A program made the translations under genes and the position numbers. Positions 26,075 through 35,875 of a stretch of DNA of 64,000 nt are shown in pieces. The DNA lies in NCBI GenBank assembly GCA_026004095.1, contig BPIL01000002.1, positions 62,001-126,000 of the forward strand, read 5' to 3'. The notes below the pieces were generated by a model, which was given only the letters and a program-made list of their open reading frames with translations, was not told where the DNA came from and did no database searches. Source of the stretch: Meiothermus sp. (lineage in GTDB: Bacteria > Deinococcota > Deinococci > Deinococcales > Thermaceae). Position 1 is the stretch's first letter. The number at the start of each line of letters is the position of its first letter.

Positions 26075-27634
26075 ATGCGGCACATCCGAATTTTCGATAC
26101 CACCCTGCGGGACGGTGAGCAGAGCCCTGGTGTAGCCCTTTCACTCCAGCAAAAGCTGGAAATCGCCCATGGGCTGGCCCGGCTCAACGTGGACATCATC
26201 GAGGCGGGCTTCCCGGTGAATGGGGCCAGCGAGTTCGAGTGTGTCTCGCGCATCGCCGCCGAGGTTAAAGGGCCGGTGATCTGCGCCCTGGCCCGTACCC
26301 ACAAGCTCGACATCGAGCGGGCCGCGGCGGCCCTCGAGAAGGCCGAGAAAAAGCGCATCCACGTGTTTACCAGCGCCTCCAAGGTGCACCTGCAGTATAT
26401 GCTGCGCAAGACCCCGGAGGAGATATTGGAAATTTCCGACGCCATGGTGCGCTATGCCCGGCAGTTCACCGACGATGTGGAGTTTAGCGCCCAGGACGTG
26501 ATGCGAGCCGACTTCGACTTCGTCATGAAGCTCTACGAGACCGCCATCAACGCCGGGGCCACCACCATCAACATCCCCGATACCACCGGCTACGGCACCC
26601 CACAGGAGTACGGGGCCCTCATCAAACGCATCTACGACGAGGTGGTGCGGGGGCGGGATGTGCACATCTCGGCCCACTGCCACGACGACCTGGGCATGGC
26701 CACTGCCAACAGCCTGGCCGCGGTGGAGAACGGGGCTACCCAGATCGAGTGCACCATCAACGGCATCGGGGAGCGGGCGGGCAACACCGCGCTGGAAGAG
26801 GTGGTGATGGCTTTGTACGTGCGCCGCGACCACTACAAGGCCCATACCCAGATCAACACCCGCGAGCTGTACCGCATGAGCCGGATGGTGGAGCGCTACA
26901 CCGGCATGGTGGTGCAGCCCAACAAGGCCATTGTGGGGGACAACGCCTTCGCCCACGAGTCGGGCATCCACCAGGACGGGGTCATCAAGAACAAAGAGAC
27001 CTACGAGATTATGAACGCCGAGCTGGTGGGCCGCCAGGCCGCGGTGCTGGTGCTGGGCAAGCACTCCGGGCGGGCCGCGGTCAAGAAAGCCCTGGCCGAC
27101 CTGGGTTACAAGCTGGACGACACCCAGATTGGCGCGATTTTTGCCCGCTTCCGGGAGATCGTGGAGCGCAAAGGCCCCATCGAGACCGAGGAACTGCGGG
27201 CCCTGGTGGAGAGCGAGTCGGTCTCGACCCCGCACCTGTTCAACCTCGAGAAGCTCCAGTTCTTCTCCGGCTATGGCATGCTGCCCACCGCTACGATAAG
27301 CCTCGAGACCCCCAAAGGCGTGGTCACCACCACCGCGATTGGGGACGGGCCGGTGGACGCGGTGTATAAGGCCCTGTCCGAGGCCATCGGGTTCAAGCCC
27401 GAGCTCGAGCTGTACCGGGTGGAGTCGGTGACCGGGAGCACCGAGGCTTTGGGCGAGGTGACGGTCAAGCTCAAGCTGGGCGAGGTGATGGCCACCGGGC
27501 ACGGAATTTCCCCGGACATCATCGAGGCTTCGGCGCGGGCCTACCTGGATGCCGCCAACAAGCTGGCCGCGGGGCAGTCGGCGCGGCATCCGAAGTCGCT
27601 TGAGGAAGTGCAGCGCTCGGGTTTGGGCAAATAA
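26075..27634 (+). CDS. leuA: 2-isopropylmalate synthase
   Basis: Condenses acetyl-CoA with 2-ketoisovalerate, the committed step to leucine. 519 aa. The catalytic barrel starts MRHIRIFDTTLRDGEQSPGVALS; metal ligands are in AHCHDDLGMA, and substrate segments EAGFPVNGASEFE and GNTALEEVVMAL are typical of LeuA. The last about 150 residues form the LeuA allosteric dimer domain (FSGYGMLPTATISL) for leucine feedback. Two nt separate its stop from cimA. Confidence 0.95.
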   Translation: MRHIRIFDTTLRDGEQSPGVALSLQQKLEIAHGLARLNVDIIEAGFPVNGASEFECVSRIAAEVKGPVICALARTHKLDIERAAAALEKAEKKRIHVFTSASKVHLQYMLRKTPEEILEISDAMVRYARQFTDDVEFSAQDVMRADFDFVMKLYETAINAGATTINIPDTTGYGTPQEYGALIKRIYDEVVRGRDVHISAHCHDDLGMATANSLAAVENGATQIECTINGIGERAGNTALEEVVMALYVRRDHYKAHTQINTRELYRMSRMVERYTGMVVQPNKAIVGDNAFAHESGIHQDGVIKNKETYEIMNAELVGRQAAVLVLGKHSGRAAVKKALADLGYKLDDTQIGAIFARFREIVERKGPIETEELRALVESESVSTPHLFNLEKLQFFSGYGMLPTATISLETPKGVVTTTAIGDGPVDAVYKALSEAIGFKPELELYRVESVTGSTEALGEVTVKLKLGEVMATGHGISPDIIEASARAYLDAANKLAAGQSARHPKSLEEVQRSGLGK

Positions 27635-27636
27635 CC

Positions 27637-29223
27637 ATGATCGAAATCCTCGACACCACCCTCCGCGACGGCACCCAGGGCGAAGCAGTCAACCTGTCCT
27701 CGGACGACAAGATCGCCATCGCCAAGCGCCTGGCGGCTTTTGGGGTTCCCCTCATCGAGGGGGGATGGCCGGGCAGCAACCCCAAGGACGCCGAGTTCTT
27801 TGCCCGCATGAAGGGGGTAGACCTGGGGAGTAGCCAGCTCTGCGCCTTTGGCTCCACCCGGCGCAAGGGGGTGCGGCCCGAGGACGACCCCTCGGTGCAG
27901 GCCATGCTGGCGGCGGCCACCCCGGTGGTTACGGTGGTAGCCAAAAGCTGGGACTTCCACGTGACCCACGCGCTCGAGGTCTCCCTGGAAGAAAATCTGC
28001 GCATGATCGAGGAGACCTACCGCTACCTGGTCAAGGAGGGCAGGCGGGTGATTCACGACGCCGAGCACTTCTTCAACGGCTTCAAGGCCAACCGGGGCTA
28101 TGCCCTGGCTACGCTCGAGGCCGCCGTGCGGGGCGGGGCCGACACCCTGTGCTTATGTGATACCAACGGGGGCAGCCTGCCCGAAGAGGTCTTCGAGATC
28201 ACCCAGGCCGTGCGCCAGGCCTTCCCCGGCGTGACCATTGGGATTCACCCCCACAACGATGCGGAGCTGGCGGTAGCCAACGCCCTGGCTGCGGTGCGGG
28301 CCGGGGCCACCCACGTGCAGGGCACCATCAACGGCTACGGCGAGCGCTGCGGCAACCTGAACCTGACCAGCGCCATCCCCAACCTGATGCTCAAGTACGG
28401 CCTGCCGCTCAAAGGGCTCACCCCCGAAAAACTCGTCGAGCTGCGCGAGGTCTCGCACTTTGTGGACGAACGGGCCAACCTGGCCCCCAACATCCGCGCG
28501 CCCTACGTGGGGGATGCGGCCTTTGCCCACAAGGGGGGCATCCACGTCTCGGCGGTGCTCAAAGACCCCCGCACCTACGAGCACGTGCCGCCCGAGGCGG
28601 TGGGCAACAGCCGCCGGGTGCTGGTCTCTGACCTCTCGGGCCGGAGCAACCTGCTGGCCAAGCTGGCCGAGTCCGGGGTTAATGTGCCCAAGGAGATGGC
28701 CGGGGCCTTGCTGGAAGAGGTCAAGCAGCTCGAGCACGCCGGCTACTCGTTTGAAGGGGCCGAGGCCAGTTTCTACCTGCTGGCCCACAAGCTGCGGGGC
28801 GGGCAGATGCCCTTCAGCGTGGAAGGCTTCACGGTATTTGTGCACGTCAACGATGCCAACCCCGAGACCCCCACCTGGGCCGAGGCCACGGTGCGGGTCA
28901 AGGTGGGTGAGACCCTCCAGCACACCGCCGCCGAAAGCCAGCATGGGCCGGTCTCGGCGCTGGACAAAGCCTTCCGCAAGGCCATTGAGCCCTTTTACCC
29001 CGAGATCGCCGAGATCGAGCTTTGCGATTACAAGGTGCGCATCCTTTCGGGCCAGGAGGCTGGTACGGCCTCCGGGGTGCGGGTCATGATCGAGATGCAC
29101 CGGGCCGGGGAGCGCTGGAGCACCGTGGGGGCCAGTAAAAACAACCTCGAGGCCTCCCTCAAAGCCCTCACCGATGGCTACGCCTATGCCTTGGTGAAGG
29201 GCCAGCCCATACCGCAGGACTAG
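27637..29223 (+). CDS. cimA: (R)-citramalate synthase
   Basis: Makes citramalate from pyruvate and acetyl-CoA, opening a threonine-independent route to 2-ketobutyrate and isoleucine. 528 aa with MIEILDTTLRDGTQGEAVNLS, EGGWPGSNPKDAEFFARM (the CimA-type substrate segment, unlike LeuA), HDAEHFFNGFKANRGYALATL, CDTNGGSLP, HPHNDAELAVANALA and a C-terminal regulatory domain. It is translationally adjacent to leuA (2 nt), so Leu and Ile entry enzymes are made together under the attenuator. Ends overlapping the convergent methyltransferase gene by 4 nt. Confidence 0.94.
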   Translation: MIEILDTTLRDGTQGEAVNLSSDDKIAIAKRLAAFGVPLIEGGWPGSNPKDAEFFARMKGVDLGSSQLCAFGSTRRKGVRPEDDPSVQAMLAAATPVVTVVAKSWDFHVTHALEVSLEENLRMIEETYRYLVKEGRRVIHDAEHFFNGFKANRGYALATLEAAVRGGADTLCLCDTNGGSLPEEVFEITQAVRQAFPGVTIGIHPHNDAELAVANALAAVRAGATHVQGTINGYGERCGNLNLTSAIPNLMLKYGLPLKGLTPEKLVELREVSHFVDERANLAPNIRAPYVGDAAFAHKGGIHVSAVLKDPRTYEHVPPEAVGNSRRVLVSDLSGRSNLLAKLAESGVNVPKEMAGALLEEVKQLEHAGYSFEGAEASFYLLAHKLRGGQMPFSVEGFTVFVHVNDANPETPTWAEATVRVKVGETLQHTAAESQHGPVSALDKAFRKAIEPFYPEIAEIELCDYKVRILSGQEAGTASGVRVMIEMHRAGERWSTVGASKNNLEASLKALTDGYAYALVKGQPIPQD

Positions 29224-29762
29224 GGCCGCGCCTCCTCGAGGTCGGGGTTTTCAGTCGGGGTATAGGCTGCGAGGGCCTTTTCCTCGGCGGGGATGCGCAC
29301 GCACAGCAGCAGCAGGGCGTTGAGGATGGTGGCTGTCAGAGCTGTAATCCAGGCGTTAAAGATGAGGGGCAGGGACAGCAGCTCCAGGGCCACCGCCAGG
29401 TAGTTGGGGTGGCGCAGGTAGCGGTAGGGCCCTCGGGTGATTCGCTGGCCCCCAGGAACAACCAGAATTCGGGTATTCCAGTACCGGCCCAGGCTGCTGA
29501 TGGCCCAGTAGCGCAGACCCTGGGCCAGCAGGAAGACCAGCAGCCAGAAGCCCCAGATGGGGGAGGGCTGGTTGCGGGCAAGCCCTTCCAGCAGCCAGCC
29601 CAGCATCCAGCCGATGTGCAGCAGAAAAAACAGCGGGTAGTGCTCTCGTCCGTACTCCTTGGCCCCATGCGCCAAAGCCCAGCGCAGGTTGGCCTGGGCC
29701 AGGCGAAGCTCCAGCAGCCGCTGGAGTACCACCCAGATCAGCGCGACCCAGAGCCCTACCAC
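29220..29762 (-). CDS. Isoprenylcysteine carboxyl methyltransferase family protein (BpsB-like)
   Basis: A 180-aa membrane methyltransferase with four or five hydrophobic segments and the ICMT signature RGPYRYLRHPNYLAVALELLSLPLIF near the C-terminus. It overlaps the upstream type III polyketide synthase gene by 7 nt. In Bacillus the same gene pair (bpsA-bpsB) makes alkylpyrones and methylates them to ethers, so the protein probably O-methylates the polyketide product. That role is inferred from neighbour and family. Confidence 0.82.
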   Translation of the reverse strand: MVGLWVALIWVVLQRLLELRLAQANLRWALAHGAKEYGREHYPLFFLLHIGWMLGWLLEGLARNQPSPIWGFWLLVFLLAQGLRYWAISSLGRYWNTRILVVPGGQRITRGPYRYLRHPNYLAVALELLSLPLIFNAWITALTATILNALLLLCVRIPAEEKALAAYTPTENPDLEEARP

Positions 29763-30808
29763 TGCAAAACCACCCCTTCGGCGGCAAAGCCAGGCCCCAG
29801 GGCCAGCAACAACCCTTTGCTGCCGGGCGCGGGCCGCTCGAGCTGGTACATCTGCCGCTCCAGCACAAAAAGCACGGTGGGGCTCGACATATTGCCATAC
29901 TTTTTGAGCACGCAGAAGGCAGCCTCGAGGCTCTTTTCATCCACCCCCAGGCCGCTGCGGTAGGCGGCCAGCACCTTGGCCCCACCGGGGTGGAGCGTCC
30001 AGGTTTGAACATCCTGGCTCGATAACCCGTAGTCGGCCAGACCGTCCTCGATCAGGGGCCCCAGCGCCCCCTCGACCAGGGCCGGTATGCTCTGAGCAAA
30101 GCGCACCTGCAAGCCCTCGAGGCCCAGATCCCAGCCCATCACCGCGTAGCTGTCGGGCAACAACCGGCTGAAGCCCCCCAGCACCGCCGGGCCGCCAGAA
30201 CCCTGCCCCAGCACCGCTGCGGCCACGCCATCGGCGAACAGGCTGGTAGCAACCAGGTTGCTCTTGCTTTTGTCGCCCCGTATAAAAGTAAGGCTGCAAA
30301 GCTCAACCGCTACCAGTAGAACGTAGCGCCCGGGGCGTTGCAGGGCCAGCTCGGCGGCCCGGGCCAGGCCAGCGGCCCCGCCCGCACAACCCAGCCCCCA
30401 CAGGGGCAGGCGGAGCACCGATAACGGAAGTCCCAGGCGCTGGGCCAGGTAGGCCTCGAGGCTGGGGGTCGCAAGGCCGGTGCTGGTCACCAGTACCACC
30501 GCTCCAATCTGCCGGGGCTCCAGGCCGGCCAGGCCCAGGGCTTTGTGGCTGGCCTGCTCACAGAGCTCGAGGGCGGTGTCGAACCAACGCTGGTTTTTCT
30601 CGCTGAAACTATGCGGCGCTGCGAACCACTCGAGCGGCGCGGATAGATAACGCGACTCGATGCCGGTGTTTTCGAAGATGTTGAGCAGGCGTTCCAGCCC
30701 GGCCATACCCTCGAACAAAACCTCCGCCAGCGCGCGGGCCTCTGGCTGGCTTACCTTATAGGGTGGGTGGGCGGTGGCGACGCTTAGAACCCTGGCTTGC
30801 ACATTCAC
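29756..30808 (-). CDS. Type III polyketide synthase (alkylpyrone synthase-like)
   Basis: Chalcone synthase-superfamily enzyme, 350 aa, that extends a fatty acyl-CoA starter with malonyl-CoA to pyrones or resorcinols. The triad is visible: Cys141 in WGLGCAGGAAGLARA, His in WTLHPGGAKVL (about 272) and Asn in KYGNMSSPTVLFVL (about 305). The start is GTG or ATG near 30808 (MNVQARVLSVATAHPPYKVSQ). The coupled methyltransferase gene supports an alkylpyrone product like that of Bacillus BpsA. Lipid-like products may sit in the membrane. Confidence 0.88.
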   Translation of the reverse strand: MNVQARVLSVATAHPPYKVSQPEARALAEVLFEGMAGLERLLNIFENTGIESRYLSAPLEWFAAPHSFSEKNQRWFDTALELCEQASHKALGLAGLEPRQIGAVVLVTSTGLATPSLEAYLAQRLGLPLSVLRLPLWGLGCAGGAAGLARAAELALQRPGRYVLLVAVELCSLTFIRGDKSKSNLVATSLFADGVAAAVLGQGSGGPAVLGGFSRLLPDSYAVMGWDLGLEGLQVRFAQSIPALVEGALGPLIEDGLADYGLSSQDVQTWTLHPGGAKVLAAYRSGLGVDEKSLEAAFCVLKKYGNMSSPTVLFVLERQMYQLERPAPGSKGLLLALGPGFAAEGVVLQW

Positions 30809-30811
30809 ACC

Positions 30812-31597
30812 TCAGGTATCGCTTTCGGGGGTGGCGCAGGATTCGCGAAACACAAACTGCGAGATGCGTTTGCGCTGGTCGGACTTCCAGTCGATGCGGG
30901 GTCGGGGGTTATCGGGGGGCAGGTAGCCCAGCCGGTAGATGGCCATGAGTTCCAGGTGCTCAGGTACTTCCAGCAGCCGCTTGATTTCCTCCCAGGCCTC
31001 GGGAATTTCCATGGGTGTGGAGACAAACTGAATGCCCATGCCCAGCTCCACCGTGGTGAGCCAGATGTTCTCAATAGCCATGCCCAGCCCCAGCACGCTG
31101 TAAAATCCGGAGAGTTCTCCCGGGCGGTACTCCTGCTTATCCAGCAGCGCTGCCAGCAACAAAGGCGAGCTTGCAACCAGCTTGCGGTTGTCCTCACCCA
31201 GAATTTGGGGCACCCGCAAGGCCCGCAAAAGCCCCAGGGCCGAGGGGCTCATGACCTGGCGGGTAAAGGGACGCAAGGGGCCTGGCAACTGGTCGATTAG
31301 AATTCCGTCGCGCCGCTCGGCCATCTCCTTTTCGCTGAAGCGAAAGTAGGGGCGGTAGCGCTCAAAAAACCGACCATCGGCGATGAGCTGTTGCATGGTT
31401 CGCCCCCCAATCTCGGCGATTTTCTCCCGCTTGGCCCTGTCCTCAATCAAAATGAAGCGCCAGGGTTGAGAGTTGAAGTGGCTGGGGGCCCGGCTGGCCG
31501 CCTCCATCAGCAGGTGCTGGTGTTCTTTGGATACGGGCTTGTCCAGAAAGGGGCCATTGGTGGTTTTACGCTTCCGGATTACCTCTAAAAATTCCAC
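30812..31597 (-). CDS. Nitroreductase-family flavoprotein
   Basis: A 261-aa FMN-dependent nitroreductase fold: [20 protein letters not shown] with [19 protein letters not shown] at the N-terminus (FMN site) and [24 protein letters not shown] in the second half. The loop between (about 75-125) is long. It ends 4 nt before the polyketide synthase start, so the two are probably co-transcribed, and the enzyme might oxidise or reduce the polyketide. Substrate unknown. Confidence 0.83.
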   Translation of the reverse strand: MEFLEVIRKRKTTNGPFLDKPVSKEHQHLLMEAASRAPSHFNSQPWRFILIEDRAKREKIAEIGGRTMQQLIADGRFFERYRPYFRFSEKEMAERRDGILIDQLPGPLRPFTRQVMSPSALGLLRALRVPQILGEDNRKLVASSPLLLAALLDKQEYRPGELSGFYSVLGLGMAIENIWLTTVELGMGIQFVSTPMEIPEAWEEIKRLLEVPEHLELMAIYRLGYLPPDNPRPRIDWKSDQRKRISQFVFRESCATPESDT

Positions 31598-31598
31598 A

Positions 31599-31880
31599 TC
31601 AACCCCCGATCGACAACAAGTATCCCACCAACCCCACCGCGCCCAGTGTGGGATGGGGCCAGGTGTGGGGGCGGGCCTTGGGGAAGAGGGCCAGGCAAGC
31701 GATGGTTAGCAGCAACCACCACTCGCGTGTGAACACCAGGGCCAGCAGCGCAGCGACCAGCACCACCAGATAAAGCGCGTGATGCCACAGGCCAAAGTGG
31801 GCCAGCCGCAGTTGCGCGGCCAGGCCTACCAGCAAATTGAGTACGTACAATCCCAAACCCACTGCCAGGAACGGAGACAT
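31599..31880 (-). CDS. Small multipass membrane protein, unknown
   Basis: A 93-aa protein made almost entirely of three hydrophobic segments ([56 protein letters not shown] and [12 protein letters not shown]). Its stop is one base before the nitroreductase start, which suggests an operon. I recognise no family. The position makes it a candidate accessory protein for the polyketide cluster. Confidence 0.65.
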   Translation of the reverse strand: MSPFLAVGLGLYVLNLLVGLAAQLRLAHFGLWHHALYLVVLVAALLALVFTREWWLLLTIACLALFPKARPHTWPHPTLGAVGLVGYLLSIGG

Positions 31881-31942
31881 CCAAACCTAGCATACGCTAC
31901 CAGGTCTGTAAATGGTTTGTGGGCCTGGCGCCCCAGGCTTTT

Positions 31943-32515
31943 TTATCTTTTTTCGCAGCTCGAGCCCGTCCAGCGCCCCCCCCGTGCCTGGCATTCGCGC
32001 CGCAGGTTTTCCTCCGGGGCCCGCAACACCACCAGCACCAGACCGGCTGGGTACCCCCCGGCGCCAGCTCCCAGGCCCATGTTGAGCCGGGTTATAACCA
32101 GGCGCTCGCGGGTGCTGGGCACCTGGGTGCTCACATAGCCCTGCCCGTCCCAGGTGTAAACCACGCTCTTGATGATGCGGTTGCTGGGCCGGTAAGGCGG
32201 GTTAACCTGTAGCTCAACCTCAATGGGCTTGAGAAAGCTGGTGGTGCCCGAGGAAAACCGGTAGATGCCCACCACCTCGCGCTCGGGTAGGGTCTGAATG
32301 AAAAAAACCTCGTTTTGGGGTGGGGAAGTGGGGACGGCCTGGAGGCGCTCGAGGCGAAAGCGCACCGAGGTGACGAGTGCTCCTGGCGGAATCAACACCT
32401 GGATGCCAGGTAGCATCAGAGCCCCGCCGCGCGCGTCCAACCGGCGCTCGACCACCTGGGCGCCCTGCCCCCATCCCCCTGCAACCACCAGGCACAACAG
32501 CAGCAGCCGAAGCAT
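31943..32515 (-). CDS. Exported protein with ZU5-like segment
   Basis: A 190-aa protein from ATG 32515 with a signal peptide (MLRLLLLCLVVAGGWGQG). The first mature part GGALMLPGIQVLIPPGALVTSVRFRLERL resembles ZU5-type beta-sandwich starts (hydrophobic strand, then IPPGAL). Further beta-strand repeats follow and the tail has two Cys (RRECQARGGRWTGSSCEKR) that may form a disulfide. Function unknown; likely periplasmic or surface located. Start chosen for the signal peptide; an upstream ATG at 32533 is possible. Confidence 0.65.
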   Translation of the reverse strand: MLRLLLLCLVVAGGWGQGAQVVERRLDARGGALMLPGIQVLIPPGALVTSVRFRLERLQAVPTSPPQNEVFFIQTLPEREVVGIYRFSSGTTSFLKPIEVELQVNPPYRPSNRIIKSVVYTWDGQGYVSTQVPSTRERLVITRLNMGLGAGAGGYPAGLVLVVLRAPEENLRRECQARGGRWTGSSCEKR

Positions 32516-32578
32516 AACCACCCTATCTCCCACCCAGACTAACCCACCTGTATCTGAGAAAACCCAGCGCTCATCGAG

Positions 32579-34000
32579 TTACAAACCCAGCAGCTTTTGG
32601 GCCTCCGACAGAATCGCCTTAACGGTTTTGTCGTCCTGGGCCTCGCAGTAAACGCGCAGCACGGGTTCGGTGCCAGAGGCTCTGAACAACAGCCATCCGG
32701 TATCAGCAAAAAGCCATTTGACCCCGTCCAGGGTCTCAACGCCGCTTACCTGCTGACCGGCAATGGGTTTTGGGGTCTGTACTTTTGCCATGGCTTCCTC
32801 GAGGTGCGTCATCGAGGGCAGGTGTAAATCGACCCGGTTGTAGCTGTGTTTGAAGCCCAGCTCGGTCTCAATTTCGGCAAACTGTTCTCCCAGGCTTTTA
32901 CCGCTGTACACCACTGATTCCAGCAGCAACAAGGCGTTCAGGAGGCCGTCGCGTTCGGGAAGATGCCCGGCCACCCCGATGCCGCCCGACTCCTCGCCCC
33001 CAATCAGCACATCGCCCTTCAGCATCTCGTCGGTGATGTATTTGAAGCCGATGGGCGTGACCAGCAGGGGCAGGCCCAGCCGGTGAGCGAGCTTATCTAT
33101 CACTTTGGAGGTCGAGAAGGTTTTGACCACCCGGCCGGTGCGCCCTTTGCGGTGCAGGTGTTTGAGCAAGACCGCGAAGATTTGATGGCTGTTGAAGTGG
33201 ATGCCGCCTGCCAGCACTGCCCCGATCCGGTCGGCGTCCCCGTCGTTGACCACGGCAAAGACGGGGTCTTGCTCGGCCTTGAGCACGGTCATGACGGTGA
33301 ACTGGTTCTGGGGGATGGGCTCGGGGTTTACGCCGTAGAACATGGGGTCGGGCACGGCGTGCAGCTCACGCAGCTCGAGCTTTAGCCCTGTGTGCTTGAC
33401 GAAACCAGCCAGCCAGCCCGCCCCGGCCCCGCCTAGGCTGTCGTGGTACACCACCCCGGTGTAGCTGCGCAGGGCCTCCAGGTCGAGCTGTTGGGCGACA
33501 AAGTCGTAGTAAGCTTTGCGCACATCCAGGCTGTGTACGGTCGCACCTGTTGTCCTGGGTGCGGGGCCCAGGCGCTTTTCCACCTCGGACACCAACGCTG
33601 GGGTCGCCGACCCACCGTAGCTACCCTTGATTTTGAATCCCAGGTATTCGGGCGGGTTGTGGCTTGCGGTAATCATCACCCCGCCATCGGCCTCCAGATG
33701 CTTAACCGCAAACGAGAGCACCGGGGTGGGGAGGTACGACTTGGAAAGGTAGACCTCGAGCCCGTTGGCGGCCAGCACCCCGGCCACCTTTTGGGCAAAC
33801 CGCGGGGCCATAAAGCGGGTATCGTACCCCACCACCACGCGCCGACCCTGCTGCTCCAGCAGGTATTCGGCGTAGGCCTGGGCTACACGGGCCACGTTGT
33901 CGAAGGTGAACTGATCGCCAATAACCGCCCGCCAGCCGTCGGTGCCGAACTTGATGCTGGTTTTTGATGGGCTGCTGACGGCCTGCATCGCCTCTTCCAT
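32579..34000 (-). CDS. Phosphoglucomutase/phosphomannomutase family protein
   Basis: Alpha-D-phosphohexomutase, 473 aa, interconverting hexose 1- and 6-phosphates. Phosphoserine loop TASHNPPEYLGFKIKGSYGG with Ser113, Mg loop NDGDADRIGAVL, sugar loop GGEESGGIGV and phosphate loop RASGTEPVLRVYCEA are all present in the canonical order. It starts FGTDGWRAVIG, as in the PgcA/GlmM-like branch. A TATAGT box lies 8 nt before ATG 34000. Glucose versus mannose preference cannot be told from sequence. Confidence 0.92.
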   Translation of the reverse strand: MEEAMQAVSSPSKTSIKFGTDGWRAVIGDQFTFDNVARVAQAYAEYLLEQQGRRVVVGYDTRFMAPRFAQKVAGVLAANGLEVYLSKSYLPTPVLSFAVKHLEADGGVMITASHNPPEYLGFKIKGSYGGSATPALVSEVEKRLGPAPRTTGATVHSLDVRKAYYDFVAQQLDLEALRSYTGVVYHDSLGGAGAGWLAGFVKHTGLKLELRELHAVPDPMFYGVNPEPIPQNQFTVMTVLKAEQDPVFAVVNDGDADRIGAVLAGGIHFNSHQIFAVLLKHLHRKGRTGRVVKTFSTSKVIDKLAHRLGLPLLVTPIGFKYITDEMLKGDVLIGGEESGGIGVAGHLPERDGLLNALLLLESVVYSGKSLGEQFAEIETELGFKHSYNRVDLHLPSMTHLEEAMAKVQTPKPIAGQQVSGVETLDGVKWLFADTGWLLFRASGTEPVLRVYCEAQDDKTVKAILSEAQKLLGL

Positions 34001-34042
34001 ACCTCCACACTATACAGGAGGGCTCAAAGACCCGAAGGGGCC

Positions 34043-35041
34043 TCAAATTTGCATCTTCATCCAGGGGGCTGTGTTGTGAAAGTTGGCCACAGCGCTACCG
34101 GGCGGAACCAGCGCGTCGCAGGCGGCGCGCAAATCCTCCGGGAGTTTCATGTCCAGCACAGGTAGAAGGTGCTCGAGCTGCTCCACGCTTTTGGGCCCGA
34201 TGATGGGTGCGGTGATGCCGGGCTGATCCTTGACCCACAGCACGGCCAGTTGGGCGGGGTCGTAGCCGGCCTCGCGGGCTAGCTTGACAAAGCGGTTGCC
34301 CACCTCCACCGCCCTGGGCGTGACCCGCTCGGCATAGATCCCACCCCGCAGGTGGGCCCGGGAACCCTCGGGACGAATGTTTTCCTCGGCATAGCGCCCG
34401 GCCAGCATGCCCATGGCCAGCGGCGACCAGGGCAGCAGAGCCAGGTTATATGCCTGGGCCATGGGAACCAGCTCGTTTTCGATGCGCCGATCCAGCAGGT
34501 TGTAGGGCGGCTGCTCCGAGACAAAGCGCACGTAGCCTTTTAGCTCGCTCACTAGAATGCCTTCCAGCACCTTCCAGGCCGGGGCGGTGGAGCTGCCGAT
34601 GTAGCGCACCTTGCCCTGCCGCACCAGGTCGGTCAGGGCTGCGAGCGTTTCGTCAATGGGTATATCGAAGACCGGGCGGTGAAGCTGATAAAGGTCTATG
34701 TGGTCGGTTTGCAGGCGCCTGAGCGAGTCTTCACAGGCCCGTAGGAGGTGGAGCCTTGAGTTCCCCCGGTCGTTGGGGCCGGGGCCGGTGGGGTAGTGGG
34801 CCTTGGTGGCGATGAGCACCTGGTCGCGCAGGCCGCTTTCCTTGAGGGTCTGCCCAATTACCCGTTCGGCCTCGCCCTGCATATAGCTGTTGGCGGTGTC
34901 AATCAGGTTAATACCGGCCTCGATGGCCCGCAGAATCATCTTTTTGGCCTCGGCCTCGGGGGTGGGGTTCAGGATGTTATCGGTTCCCAGGGCCAGAGGT
35001 GCTACTTTGACGCCGGTTCGGCCCAGATTGCGGTATTCCAT
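34043..35041 (-). CDS. Aldo/keto reductase
   Basis: A 332-aa NADPH-dependent oxidoreductase of the AKR superfamily. [22 protein letters not shown], catalytic Asp and Tyr in [20 protein letters not shown], Lys in VLIATKAHY and His in [19 protein letters not shown] are present, as is the C-terminal [19 protein letters not shown] nucleotide segment. It resembles AKR11/12 bacterial members. It lies 32 nt after the SDR gene on the same strand. Substrate unknown. Confidence 0.9.
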   Translation of the reverse strand: MEYRNLGRTGVKVAPLALGTDNILNPTPEAEAKKMILRAIEAGINLIDTANSYMQGEAERVIGQTLKESGLRDQVLIATKAHYPTGPGPNDRGNSRLHLLRACEDSLRRLQTDHIDLYQLHRPVFDIPIDETLAALTDLVRQGKVRYIGSSTAPAWKVLEGILVSELKGYVRFVSEQPPYNLLDRRIENELVPMAQAYNLALLPWSPLAMGMLAGRYAEENIRPEGSRAHLRGGIYAERVTPRAVEVGNRFVKLAREAGYDPAQLAVLWVKDQPGITAPIIGPKSVEQLEHLLPVLDMKLPEDLRAACDALVPPGSAVANFHNTAPWMKMQI

Positions 35042-35073
35042 GGGTGGCTCCCTTCAGTGCAGGATAGGTGTGC

Positions 35074-35817
35074 TCATCGGGCGGCATACCCCGCATCCAC
35101 CAGCACCAGCGAGCCGGTCATGTAGCTGGCTTTATCGGAGGCCAGAAAGAGCACCACCTGGGCGATTTCTACGGGGTCGGCCAGGCGGCCCATGGGCACG
35201 GTCTCGGCCAGGCGCTGCAGCAGTTCGGGGGTGACGGGTTCCTTGCGTTCGGACTGAAGCATGGGGGTGTTGACCTCGCCGGGGCAGACCGCGTTGATGC
35301 GGATGCCGTCTTTGGCGTGGTCGAGGGCCAGGGCGCGGGTCAGGTTGTGCACGGCTCCCTTGCTCGCACAGTAGGCCGCCACCCCCGCCGCCCCCAGGTC
35401 GCCCCAGATCGAGCCAAAGTTGACGATGGCCCCGCTGCGCTGGGGCTGCATGGCCCGGATGGCAGCCCGGCACATAAAAAAGGTGCCGCTCACATTCACC
35501 CCCATGACCCGCTGCCACTGCTCGTCGCTGGTCTCCACACCGCTAGCCCGCACGATAATGCCGGCCGCATTGACCAGCACGTCGAGCCGTCCGTACTGGG
35601 CGAGGGTATCGGCAACCACCCGGTCGCAGAAGGCCGAGTCGCTTACGTCCCCAACCCGTACCTGGGCGCCGATTTCGGCGGCCACCTGGCGGGCCCGCAC
35701 CTCGTTGCGATCTGCAATCGTGACGTGGGCCCCGGCCCTGGCGAACTCCCGGGCCGTGGCCTCGCCCATGCCCGAGGCGCCTCCGGTTACGATCACCACT
35801 TTTCCCTGGAAATCCAC
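35074..35817 (-). CDS. Short-chain dehydrogenase/reductase
   Basis: A 247-aa classical SDR: cofactor motif VTGGASGMGEATAREFARAG, NAAGIIVRA (NAG motif), catalytic Ser in GAIVNFGSIWGDLGAAGV, YCASKGAVHNL (YxxxK) and CPGEVNTPML. GTG 35817 is preceded by AAGGAGCGCCT. A Glu/Asp-type acidic residue is seen after the second strand (ADRNE), suggesting NAD preference. Probably co-transcribed with the aldo/keto reductase. Substrate unknown. Confidence 0.9.
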   Translation of the reverse strand: MDFQGKVVIVTGGASGMGEATAREFARAGAHVTIADRNEVRARQVAAEIGAQVRVGDVSDSAFCDRVVADTLAQYGRLDVLVNAAGIIVRASGVETSDEQWQRVMGVNVSGTFFMCRAAIRAMQPQRSGAIVNFGSIWGDLGAAGVAAYCASKGAVHNLTRALALDHAKDGIRINAVCPGEVNTPMLQSERKEPVTPELLQRLAETVPMGRLADPVEIAQVVLFLASDKASYMTGSLVLVDAGYAAR

Positions 35818-35875
35818 AGGCGCTCCTTATTCAGACAACAGCGATTGTATTGGGGTGGATGGCCGGGGTCAATGT

